A stretch of DNA of 64,000 nt from Strigops habroptila (taxonomy: Eukaryota > Chordata > Aves > Psittaciformes > Psittacidae). Location: contig NC_044277.2 of assembly GCF_004027225.2 (NCBI RefSeq), positions 35,372,812 to 35,436,811 of the forward strand, given 5' to 3'. Positions 13,631 to 26,234 of the stretch are shown one piece after another. Every line of letters starts with the position of its first letter. Position 1 is the stretch's first letter. The notes below the pieces were generated by a model. That model was given only the letters and a program-made list of their open reading frames with translations. It searched no databases and was not told where the DNA came from. A program made the position numbers and the translations under genes.

Positions 13631-16600
13631 TCTGTATTTCACTACATGGTTCAGAAATCACAGAAGCAGAAGGCCACTAATATTCAAATATCAGAGAGCA
13701 TAGTAAGATTTACCGACAAAACTGAAGTTCACAGTGTCTGTAAAGCAGGTAAGGCTCCTGAGTATGTAGGAAGCAATAAAGGAGCCAAGTTGCACTAAGT
13801 AGAAAGTAGTAGTTAAAAGTAGTCCCTTGAAGTAAGTATATTTATGGTGGTGTAAGCCAGGTCTGGCTGAGGGGAAAAACAAGCTCAAAGAAAGTTGACT
13901 AATGTTACATTATCATAAGATCAGCTTCAGCCCCAATAGACTTTAGCTTCTCACACCGCTTTTGATTAAACTCTTGTCACATGTAATACTGATTTCAACT
14001 GAATTACTTCTGTTCACACAATGTGAAGGAGGTGGTCTGCCCCTATGAGCATAGAAGGTCTGTGTGTCCTTCAGAAAACATATAGAAAGTAGCCTGCCCT
14101 TCCAGCATTGATTATTGTTTCAGTACATGCAGGAACAGGAAAGCATTATGCATGTGCATTTCCCAATGGCTAGTTTCAGCACTAAAGGGAGAAGTAACAT
14201 TTGCATTCCTTAAAGAACTGATTGAGATTCTAAAAACAGATTGGAAACTTAATGGTAAGAAAGGCACAGCTTGAAAGTCTTTACTTTTTGGCATGAAAGT
14301 GTGGACCAGATTGACACAATCTGTGACGTAGTTTCTAATGAAGCATTTGTAATGAGACATTTAAAGCAACTCAAGAGGCTTCTCTATCCTGTTGGGAAAG
14401 GAACACAAGGAGCACATATTTGAAATTCATTCAGCAATGAATACATAAGCTGATCTTGACATGAATTTAGAGTAGGATTCAGTTGTAGATAGGTGCTTGG
14501 GGAAGAAGTTGCTTGTAGAAATAAAAAAGAAAAAGAAAAGAGAGAAAAATTAAGAGCTAATATAGTTGGAGGAAACTCTTGGGAAAATTACCAAGAAAAG
14601 AGAGAGGTTTCTGCTTATTGAACTGTTGAATCATGGAACTGATTTCAGTTGGAAAACGTGCTGAAATTTCATGCAGAGACAAATTTGGTTTTCTCCATAG
14701 GTAGGTGGGAAGAGTGGGACCTCCTGATTTCTGTTTCTCATTCACACCTTGCTTACCCAAGGCAGGGAGGCATCTTTGGTGCCCACTGACACACTGTAAG
14801 AAGCCCATTTTAAACCTCTGCTGTAGCTGGGGTGAGCAAGATCTAAACATTTTTTTTCTTAGTGTTTAAATGTTTATTAATTAGGCAGCTCAAAGCATCC
14901 CACTAGGCACAACCTTAACCCACTAACATCTGTTAAAATCATAGTTTACCTTACTTCCCTGTTGAAAAACACCTGTTTCCCTACAGAAAGACACAACAAA
15001 TGAATGACTGTGCTCTAACGATCTGACCTTGCTTCTGTAGCACTGTTTTCTGATCCTAAAGTATTGTTTTCGCTTGCTTCCTTTGCTAATTAGTTAGGGA
15101 TTAATTTTCTACCTAATCTACTTGTGTAGCTTTTTGAATATAAAGTGTTTTTAAGTGCCAAATATTGCTGCTACTGCTGATTAGGTTATTAGGTAATAAT
15201 CAGTAGCTGAAATAGGAGTTCCCAGAATGAGAAATAAGTATGGCACTCTTCCATCCTCCTTCCCGTCTGTGGAACAGCTGACTCGCTCTGAAGTCCCCAT
15301 ACAGCATACTTGCAAACACCTCACTAGGATGTATATGGCTGTATATGTATATGTATATATAACATAGGCATGTACACAGGCATATTTTAACACCTGATCA
15401 TGAAATTAACTTTTGGATGCAATGGCAGCTATGGCTTTTAACGACATGAGTAGCACGTGCCACTCTGCAGCCGTCTTTTAGGACTGTAATCCAGAGATGT
15501 GAAAACCCAAAAAGACTAATGCCTTGTTTCATGTGGTCTGACTTTTGCCCTAGTTTCTGTGCCTAATATTTCCTTTTGGCTGGCTGCAGGCTTTCAGAGG
15601 TGCTAATTGAAAACACTAGGCATGAGGAATTAGGTGGAAGTCGGGCTGACTGACCCTCGGCACAAGCTGTCTCCTGTAGCACATGAACGTCAAAGAAATG
15701 GCTGATTACAAAAGCTGTCATCTTCCTCGGTAGTGATGAACTGAAGTCTAGCATGGGCACAAGGGAAATTCTTGTCCTGTGTATGCTTTTTGATTGATTT
15801 CCCTGTCAGGATGTGTCAGAAAAGCACTCCCAACTCTAGCCTTCAAGACTAGGTCTGCACCGTCTTTTAGGCCTGGCTTGATGGTGCTCTGCTGAACTGT
15901 GTCATGGAAAGAGCTGGCTTTATGTTGTCAAGTATAATAAACCCAAATGTTAGTATGAATTTGCTAACAAATGAAGGTAATTGGGTTCTTTAGGAGAGAA
16001 TGAGATGACAGCTTTTACTGTACTTCAAATATCAGTCCCAATTACTGTAAATACAATCATGATGCAAAACATTAATTAGGAAAATCTAAACTGTTTGAAA
16101 TGTAGAGTCCCATATGAATGATTAACTACATGCAAAATATTGTGCCTGATTAGAAGCATTCTATTGAGACATCCATCTGTGAGCTCTGAAATAAAACTGA
16201 TAGGAGGGGAGGAGAGGGTCTGGCATTGGTGAAATGACTTAGGAAGCTACTGGGCCATGTGTATTTCGTGTGGGGTCATAGGACGGTAATGACTATGTAC
16301 CCTATATTCTCTACTGTAAGCATCTTCAGAAAGAATATTTCAGGGGTAAGGAAGTCAGGCACTGAAATGGTACATGGCTTGCTCAAAGTCATCTAGGATG
16401 GCGGCACCAGAGAAAAGAAGTGAGCATTAGTCTTCCAAGTTTTAGGCGTTCCTCATGCAAGGGTGGAAGTGACTGTCCACAAAAAGGTGGGAAATGAAAC
16501 TTCTCAAAAAAGGCAATGGTGAGCATGCAATTATGGAAAGACCAGGAATTACAAAACTGCCTGTAGGTCACTCTAAGTGCTCTTTCTGGTGGTGGTAATT

Positions 16601-18723
16601 CTTGTGATACTGCATTAGCAAGCGTTAATCAATTGCTAATGAAAGAACCCACCTGGAAATGCTGTCTCCAAGTATTTCCTAAGGGATAAACACATCTACC
16701 AACTGTCTGCACTGGGTCATGGGCAAACACTAAATGGTGAAGGACATTCTACTGAAGTAAGTAATATCTGGATAAGGCCTTTAGGGCATAGCTTGGTAAC
16801 AGAATTGATTTAGGGGAAAAAAAGGCAAAGAAATAATCTCCAATCTTGTGATATAGTTTTATTTGTGTGTTCTTTGGCAGAGTAGGACCATGAGAGCTCA
16901 AAACACTTTAGCTGCTAGTTTGTGTCGTATTTGAAATGCATTGGTCTTCTCAGTTCATTAAAAATGCTAAATAACTACGCTATTGCTGTTTTATTATGAA
17001 ACGTGGGTATATGTTGCCAAATGGGCTATTTTAAGCAAAATATTCTATTGTAATCTAAATGTACTATTGTTCCCCATTTGGACATGAGTCCACAGCTACT
17101 GAAATATAAAAGCTGACAAAATGGTGTTTGTCAAAACTTTGGTGAAAGAATCAAGCGACAAAGGATAATTGTTTGGACTCGTTTTTCAGTCAGTTCTTAG
17201 CCTGAAAGTCCCCTCTCATTTTGGTGGTGGTGCCACATTCATTGCTGGTAGAACTGCTCACCACCAGATCACCCACCAACCCAGCTGGAGCATGAATATA
17301 TGCTCCCATTTCTGTCAAATTACTTGCATCACGTGCTGTGGTATTTATACTGCCTCCATCTTCTGTGCCAGCTTTAGGGGGAACAGATGATACCCAGAGC
17401 AACACAAACCCCGCTGGTACAAAATTAACTTGCTTTTGAAGAATTCTGATCCAGCAGCACTTTGCACCAGGTGGCTACAGCACTTTTGATCCAATACTGG
17501 CAGGCGCCAGGTCAGATTTGCAGTACTGAATACTCGGAGCTGTGTGCCCAGAGCTTGCCCTGATCATGTCATGAGCTTTTCTGCTTTTCTTTCTCAGCAG
17601 CTTTAGTGTTCTCAGCCTCTTTCAGATGGAGACCCTCCCAAAAACAATGCCCATAAACTTCCCCTGCTATTTGTGCTGATGTATGGCTGTGTTGGTGACG
17701 CGTGCACATTTTGGGGACAAAAAATAGTATCATTTATTGTCTGATTCCCTAGAGTACTATAATTGATGCTTACATTTATCCCAAAATGGAAGGTGGCTGT
17801 TAAATTCATTTGTTCCAAAGAAAATGGGTCTAGTGCATAACAATGCAATGTTATACCAATTATATAAGAATATAATAATGACAAATTACATAATATCCTA
17901 GCATTTGAATTTGTTATCTCAGTATGCTCTTTTTATGATGGTGTAAATTCAGGTTTATTCATGAGCAGCTTACAAACATTCCACTTCAAGTGCTCTATCA
18001 GCTAATTGTTCAGGAGCTCTTCAAGAAATTCCCTAACTGTTGATTATGATGCTACAATTTATTAGCTACCTGTTGTTGATTCTGAAGTAACAGTCTTTAC
18101 TGGGCTGTTTTCATAGTATAAATGAAGTTGATGAAGGAGGCTTAATTGCCCAGCTTTTAATAGACATAAATGTAGGAAACACACTGTAATCTATAAGAAG
18201 AGAGTTCTTTCTGGGGACCTTTTAGAATCAGTTGCTAAAGAGTAGTGCAGGTAACAAGTGATAAGTAGTTAGCTGATAATAAAATAATTATTCACAGCTC
18301 TCATGGTCTCTGCTTGGTTTCATTTGGCAAGGTCTGTGCTGTTAAACTGCCCCTGAAACCTTGATGTGTGGTTCTCTCAGCAGAGATGTGCCTGCTCTTC
18401 CTAACATTGCTCAAAGTTCCACTGGCAGCACCAAAATTTCCCTTTGAGGATGGCTGCATAGAGAGAACAATCCCCAGGGGACTGATTTCCAAGTTCAGCC
18501 ATACACCAGTAGCCAAGAAAAGCCTCAGCCATGGCAGATGCTCCTGCCATGTAGATGCTCTTTCCACAGTCAGTGGTGCTGTTAAGTATCTCTGGTGTTC
18601 TTTTACTTGAGGCCCTTAATCCAAAATGTAGTGCCGTTCACTGTCACTGAAAGCTTCTGTTAATTCATCCCCAAAGTAGGACATTTGTCACTGATGAAAG
18701 GCCTTGTGTTAGTTTTAAGCATG

Positions 18724-18806
18724 ATTTGACTCATGAATAGCAGTGTGTGGCTCTAGTGCTCGATTTAGGGACAATGAGATGAGATTAACTCATGAATATT
18801 TGCATC
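18724..18806. promoter_or_regulatory. candidate POU/octamer cluster (weak)
   Basis: Two ACTCATGAAT motifs sit about 60 bp apart, and the second runs into a perfect octamer ATTTGCAT (18798-18805). POU factors such as Brn-2 are known regulators of CRH, and this lies 11 kb upstream of the CRH TATA box. The motif match alone is weak evidence for an enhancer. Confidence 0.2.
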
Positions 18807-21800
18807 TGAGGTAGTTCTTCTCATTATATTGATAATGAGCGCTTCTGGTTGTAGCTGAGGAGTGAATAGTTTCAAGAACTCTAGGAAGTAAGCAGCAAGA
18901 ATTGCAGATGATTTATTTCCAGAACAGCTATCCCCTAAAACAATGAAATGGGTTATACTTTTTCTAACAGCACAGACAACTGAGAGAGACTAAACGGCAT
19001 GGGTTGGAAATACTATAAAGCATTGTGAGCACAGCCATCTTTTACACCTTTCCACCTGAAAACCAGATGGAATAGACGTTTGCTGGGTACAAGATAGCTG
19101 AGTTCTAGCACCACCTCTTGGTTCCCACCTGTAGATATGGAATGATTCAAGCTAAATAAATGAATAATGGGGAATCAGGAAGCTGAGCCCTTTTGGCTAA
19201 AGATCATTCCATTCTTCTCTTGTTCTCAGAGAGGTGTTACTTCCTGAGCTAGAGGTACAAAGCAATCTACCAGCCTTACAAAGCACTGCTGGAATTTCTT
19301 CTATTTCCACCGTAAATCTGAGCTGTGGGTGATCATTTTCGTTGTCTATGTTGTGGAAGAATCAGGACTTCTACAGTTCCTTGCTTTTCCAGTGTAAGGG
19401 CAGCAATGTCACCTGCAAAGACATCTTTTCTAGGAAAAGAAGGATATCACCAGTTTTATGGCTGGGTTGCATAACTGGAGTTCTCTTTTTCCTATCACAG
19501 TCACATTACAGGTTAGGATTTGTTATGGGGCTTGATTATTTTTAATGCAGATATTCACAGACAGAGCACTTCTTGATCAATCTTTGTTCAGACAGATTTG
19601 TGAAGGAAAATTCTATATTATTCTATTAAAATTCTATTCTATGAAACACAAAGCCTGTCGCTGGATCACAAAGTCCCTAAGCCCCGGACCTCTTCCCATC
19701 AGAGCCCCTGTGCAGAGCTCTGTTTGACAGAGAGCACTCTTTGACTGAAGGCTCAGGCAAATGAATGACAGACCCGTGCTGTATTTGTGAAGTATGGTAA
19801 GCACTGTAATAGCTGTTACTTCTTCAGCACTCAGAAAGATAGTACAGTTGAAGACACAGCTAGTTTATGGCTAGTAATTGGGGCATCTGTTAGTTCCCAA
19901 GTGAAAATGAAGTCAAGATGAGTGCAGTTGGGAGATACAGTCTGATACTGGCATCCTGGGCAGCAACATGATACTGATGTTGTGTTTGGCAAATTGGAGA
20001 AGGTCAGGTTATTTGAAGTATAAAATCTGTATGTACCCCATCTGAAACTGTGCTATCAAAATATTACTTTATTTCTTCAAAACCAGCAGGAGTTATACAT
20101 GCTGTGAGTTCACAACAACTCAGTTGACTTCAGAGGGAAGTCACTGGAAGATTTACTTCACTTTAGATTCTTGAAAACATCTTAGTCTGTCTCAGGCTAC
20201 ATCCTAGCCATAACTGAAGGCTGAAAGATAAGCTGGGTTTGGTAATGAACAGAGACAGGTTATCAGTAGGTGTCAATGGATGTGAGGAGATTCACCAGAC
20301 TATTGTCTGTGACTCCTCTGCAGTTGGCATCATTCATGTCCAATTCTTAGAAGACAGAAGTCAGGATGAATAGGGACTCTGTGATGCTGTGGTGGAAACA
20401 CACACAGATGGAAAACTTATTCCTTGTGGCTCCAGTCATAATGACAGATAGCGTGTGAAGATACTTAAGCTATGGCATTCGTTCTTTGGAGCATGAGGCA
20501 GCTCTGCCTCAAGCTCCGTGTAGTATCTCAAGCAGAATCATGCAGAGAGACAAGGTTGCACTTCAGGATGGTGCAAGATTTCATATCTGGCCTTGATCCC
20601 AAACTGGGACTTTGTTTTCATTTTCCACAAAGGAAGAGTCAAGTAATGCCTTGTTTTCAATCAGCAGGTTTTTGCTCTGTTTGGTGTTGACTTTAATGGA
20701 TTTTTAAGGGATTATCGTGTACCTCATTCCTTTTAATGAAGCGAGGGGGCAAAACTGGGGTATTTACCCCTTAGTTGGGTATCTAGGACGTGTTGTTTAT
20801 TAGAAGTGTGTCCTCACATGTTGCTAAGCAGCTGAAGGAGGGAGAATAGTCTTGTGCCTATGACAAGAGGCAGAGTTCCTAGCTATAACAAGAAAAACAT
20901 GCCACAATTCCTTCACTCTCAGAGTGGATTAATACCTCTTTTCTTTGCTCCCTGAAGGACAGACTCGAGTGTTTCCTGGGTTTAGATAGAGCTATGCTGG
21001 AAGTGTTGGTTGGTTGTGAAATGCGCAATATTCCTCCTTGCTCATTTCTTCAATTTTAGGTTTATTTATTAATAGAAATAGCAAAAGGATCCAGACAGAA
21101 ATTCCACCTCTTAGGCACAGTAAGTGTAGTAGTGAAATTGGAGGGTGTCTTGAGTCACACATGTGTACCTACTGTTTTTGTTCTGTCATGATAAAGACAT
21201 GACTGTACAGTTCAATCACCCATTGCCGTGTAGAAGCCAGTTCATTTACTGCTGCCCTTCTTTCCAGTTCACCAGTTTCCTGTTATTGGCATCTCCTACC
21301 CGTTCCTGTTCTGCAACAGTCAGCCAGCCTCCATCACACAGCTCTGCCAAAAGCTCTGCCAAGACAAATAGGAGGAAAGTGTGTGCTTTTCAGTTTGGGG
21401 CCAAGACAAGTTTAATTACAGTCAGTGTCAAAAGCCTAGATTTCAGGATGCACATTTTCATCCCCTCTGAGCCGAAACTAGTACCTTTTCCCTCTCAGGA
21501 TCATTCACACAGGTAGGACAAGTGAGGACTGAGATATACTCCCCACATTACACTCAGGGACCCTCTTCCTTCTCCCACTAGCAGAGGGAGAGATCTTTCT
21601 TCTCTCAAGCCTAAGAGCAATTTTGACAAAAGCTGCAAGTGCTTTTGTATCAACCCTTTTACCAGATGTGCTTCTCTGGTAGAGATATTCCTAGGCAGAC
21701 TTTGTGGTGTGGCGTCCCTTGGAGGTTCAGATGAGCTATCTGGTTGAGCCAAGGATCTTTAAAATCTTCCCTGAGCACAACATACTCGTAGGAAACTGAA

Positions 21801-24800
21801 GAGAGACAACCTTAGGGATTTTAATATTATTCACGCTGCTGTCTTACAGCATCACCCAAAGGTCAATGGCACTCACTGTTAACACCTTAAATTTGGTTGC
21901 TCTAAAATTATTTTTCGCACAGCCTTCACTAAGGGAACTGAAAAAGCCTTATAGGGACACTCCCAACCATTGTATGCCCATATATGTGGCTGCCTCAAAA
22001 GAGACACTATCAACTCAACTATTGCCTAAAATTAGAGTTTATTTACTGATTACAGTTTTGATGTCATTTTTTAAGTTTAAAAAAAGCTTTGGCCCCTCTG
22101 GTAGCAGCTGTCTTCTCCCATTTGAAAGCATCCTAGGAGGAGCTGTGAACTTGTAGCTCCTAATGTCTTTGGGGCCACCCTATGGGCCTCTACTTTCGTT
22201 ATTCACTCCTAAAATCTCATCCTTTGTCTGTCATTTAGTAAAAACTTCATCTGGATGAGCCAGGTTACATCAGAGATGAAGAGCTGAAGAGCTCTTGGCA
22301 TTTACCCAGATGGTTTTAGCCAAGTTTCAGTTTAACTGTCAATCCAAGGGCATGTATAACAAAGCACAGTAAGAGAACTCTGAGCTGGTGCTGCTCCAAA
22401 CCCATGTGCTCTTGCAAGGAAAAGCGAGGAGCCACCATCTCTCAGCAAGACTCTTACATGAGATGGGGCATTGCGTTGCTGGAAAAGTATGATGCAGGCT
22501 TGGGTAGTCCAAGCATCTCTGCGCCCATTACATGAGGTAGGCTTGCCTGTAACACCCCCATCCTACAGCCTTGCTTGGATGCAGTATTCATACACATGTA
22601 CTGGTGCTAGTTTTAGCACAGTCTGTGGGCCTTGATTCTGGGTGGTGTTGGGCTATCTTAGTACAGAACGCATTTCAGTGCTAAACAAAATTAGTTATAT
22701 ATGGCTATTCATTAACTTCGTTGGTAATATTTGCAAAGCAGTTTGAGGTCTTCTTATCAAATGGCCTGTTGTCAGGCCACTGGCACTGCTGCTTCCTGGT
22801 GAAGGAGAAATAAAAATAGGAATATTCATAGTCTGTCTTACTTGATTTTCATATCTACTAACCCGGAAAAGAGTTTTTTTTAATTACATCCTCAAGCCAA
22901 AGGCATACCTGCTTCTAAGGTTACTGGATGCTCCTAGTCATAAAGAAGCAACTACAATACCTCCATTGCTACTCACCTTTGCTTTCCCAGCATCAGGAGT
23001 TAAGAATAAAGTCAATATTTTCTTCCAGACCAAAATCTTCCTCTTTTGCTAAAAGAATAGTATAAGATGATGTGTGTGTGGCAGCACCTCCATAGCCTGT
23101 GTCGTTACAGCGTTATGTGATGTAATGACAGAAGAGAGATGAAGGAAACCATCCAGTAAGTTCGCTAAGCATACGTTTTTCAATAACAGTAACCCATGGT
23201 GAGAATGGGAATGTTTAAGAAATCTTGAGATTTTGTCTGGTGGAGACTGATCATTTCTTGATCATGTATTGGCTGGCATGATTTGTGTTTTTATTCTGTA
23301 ATTTGATTTCTTCACCCAGTCTTTCATCCTGGCTATATGAAAACTTATTCCAGTGACTCCAGACACTGCAGCCCTGAATTACAGGAACCAGACAAAAAGT
23401 CCTGCCAAATTCCTGAGAGTAAACTGCCTTCCCCTCATGAAAATTAAGTGTTTTCAAATGAAACTCCATTGGCCTCCGGCTTAGAGAAATGTCTGCTGAT
23501 CCTGTACATCAGAAATGCTGTTGAAAACCACCTTCATGTTCCCAGCTAATTTAATACTACTATTTACTACAATATACAGCTTGAACTGCAGTAGCACTTA
23601 GGATTCCTAGTCACAGACTAGGGTTCTGCTGTGCTAAACACGAGGCAGGCATGGAACAAAAAAGAAAGTCTCTTCCCTAAAGAATTTGCAGTCTTTGGCA
23701 TCAGTCTGATCATAAAGATAACAATCTTTTTTCCAAGAAACGCCTCATCTTGTTCATTATCCCTTGCAATTAGTCTCATGGGGCTCTACTTCCAGCAACA
23801 TGTACCTGTTAAGTGCAGACTAGTTGGAGCTTAGAGAGATTTTGATTCTTCCATTCTTTAATGAACAACAAATGGTGCATTAGAGATGTTTGCTCCTTCA
23901 AATATGCAGACATCTGAATTTCTAATTGTTTAGCATTAGTCATAACTTAAGTAGGACAGAGCAGATTCTATATATAGCCTGTTGCCCAGCCATTCAAGAC
24001 AGATAGTGTGTTTGTATTTCTTCCCATACTTCTTCCCTTGAAAGGAGGGAGAAGGCAGTTGCAACATTTCTAACCTCAAGTATTCCAAAATTGTGTTCCC
24101 CCATCTCCTTCTCCCCCAGATATGGAGATTGTTTTCAGAATCATGAGATGTCTAAAGAAAATTACATGCTCAGCTCTTATGGTTTATTTGGGGGTTCTCT
24201 GACGGTGTAGCTGGCTGATGTCTTTAAGCTGGAAGGCTAAACTTTCTTTTTTTTAGCAACAGTTGAGGTTGTAACAGGATTCCAGGAGCAGGAGTTGCCC
24301 TTGGTATCACAAACCTCCTTTAAACTGCACTGATCATTTCCCCTCTCTACTCAGTTTTCATTTCTCAGTCTCATTCTCATGTTGCTCTTACATGTGAACA
24401 TATCACGTGTCTTACATTACGAAGGAAATCCTGGTTCACAACAAACGCACACTGTGGATGTTTTGCAACTGAGAGAGGGTTTCACTTTCTGCAAATTCAA
24501 ACTCCAGCATTTATGCACTTATCTTCTACTCCAGTGGGAGAGCAGTAGGTTGGGCACTGAAAAAACATAGCCCCAGAAATTTGCTAAAATTACTTCTGCC
24601 TGGATGCTGGAAAATGCCACACCAGCCCAGCTGGGCTCAAATGTTTCTCTTGATTTTCATAGTGATGCTCAGATCCATCACTCCAGCAGCACAGTTTCCC
24701 CATGTTTGTGACATGGCTACAACTTTAGAGGTACCAAATGTACCCAGACACCAAGACAACCAGGAGTACTGATTGCTTGGAGCTCTCAGGCAGTGCTTGT

Positions 24801-26075
24801 TTGATGGATTTCCTTGTTGTTACCAGTGACGGTGAGGTTAGTTCCTCCAGCATTGTCATTAACAGCATACAGGACTCTCACACATACCCGCAGAGCCTTC
24901 TCAAGCCCTTATTTGAGAGCAAGAATAGCAACTGACAAGTCTTGTGAAGTAAATATAAAGGTCAGCTGTTGCCTCCCTGGATGAGGGCTGTCAGGAGGAG
25001 AGAAGCACAGCTCTTGCCGCCTGCACGCTTCTTCCAGCCTTCCCTTCGCTGCTCAGAAGGAGAGATTGAGGCTCTGAGGCCTCCAAAAGTGCTTTTTGGT
25101 GATGTCCAAGAGGGTACCGGTGCAGCTCCTCCCTGTGTTACATGCAGTGGTGGGAATAGCCCTGCCCCGGGTGTGTGGGGCTTTGTGCATGGGGAAGGCT
25201 TTTGCTGGGGCAGAAGATTCATACTTGAGATTCCTGAGCAGCGTGCACTGGCCTCTGCTCAGCTGGGGGTCAGGCTTTGGGAGGAAAACCATGCCTGCAA
25301 ATCCCCCCATGTGTGAGCTACTGTGAACGTCTGTGTTCTTCCCAGACACGGTGGAACCGAGAGGATATTCCTGAAGAATTTTTCCTTCTGCTGTGACCCC
25401 CAGCCCATAAAACTGTGTCTTGTGGGCAGCCATCTGGGATCAAGAGTGTGAACATGAAGTCATGAATGAAAATAGTCCCCTGGCTGAGCTTATGAACTTG
25501 ATCTTGGAAAACGCAAGATTCACTCCTGCCTTGTACACAAATCCCTGAGGGATACTGGGTAAATCTCTTCACCATCTCATGTTGTATTTCCCCACTGGAA
25601 AGTCTGGGAAATTAAGGTGCTTTCCTCTCTCACAGGACTGTAGGAAAACCTGTTCTAAGTTATAGGTGGAGCTCTGCTGTGATGGCGGGATGTACCACAG
25701 AAAATTCCTGAGACAGGAGCATGTCCCTTCCTTCCTGGAGGGAGGTAATTAAAAAATTGAAAGAGAAATTAAAACTGAATGAGAGAGTTTTGAAGATTTC
25801 TGGGGTCAGAAGAAAGGGCAGATATCTGATCTTCCTATCAGTTTTGTTCTTCGTCCCAACCTAGAACATGCTCTTTTTAACTGATTTATTTTTATAACTC
25901 ACTTTAATTGAGGCTCTCTAGGATTATTCTAGCAAATTCAGTCTGCTGTGGAACAACAGGCAAATGTATGTTTTTCTTAAAATGGCTTATCGCCTTCAGG
26001 TACAGCAAGATGTCCTGATTTATTTTTTTTCTTTTTCTCTATATTGCCCTATAATCCATAACATTTATAGCCATC

Positions 26076-26234
26076 AGAGATGGTAGGTGCTCCATCCCTG
26101 GAGACAGGGATGGATGTGGTTCTGGGCAACTTGGTCTAGTTGAAGATGTCCCTGCTCATTGCAGGGGGGTTGGTCTAGATGAACTTCGAAGGTCCCTTCC
26201 AACCCAAACTATTCCATGATTCTATGATTTTATG
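26076..26234 (+). mobile_element. CR1 LINE 3'-end fragment
   Basis: This is a clear avian CR1 3' tail. It contains CATCCCTGGAGACAGGGATGG, then CTGGGCAACTTGGTCTAG, GGTCCCTTCCAACCC, and three 8-bp terminal repeats: ATTCCATG (26211), ATTCTATG (26219) and ATTTTATG (26227). It is better preserved than the copy at 5970. It is truncated at its 5' side and carries no open reading frame. It is one of the main reasons for assigning the window to a bird. Confidence 0.92.

Larger units (their letters stand above)
6111..26075. other. intergenic flank upstream of CRH, no gene seen
   Basis: About 20 kb contain no frame with a recognisable domain and no convincing exon chain. Short overlapping frames on both strands around 24.96-25.43 kb are in locally GC-richer sequence and match nothing I know. 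The region holds hairpins at 9112-9134 and 11664-11774, an A-rich tract at 13607-13630, and AT- and homeodomain-type motifs such as the octamer near 18.8 kb. In mammals the region beyond the CRH promoter is also gene-poor, so regulatory sequence is plausible here, but single-sequence reading cannot show it. Confidence 0.5.

Noticed and set aside
24960-25433. Overlapping frames of 86-126 codons on both strands
   Set aside because: No recognisable motif, no splice context, and both strands are open to a similar degree.
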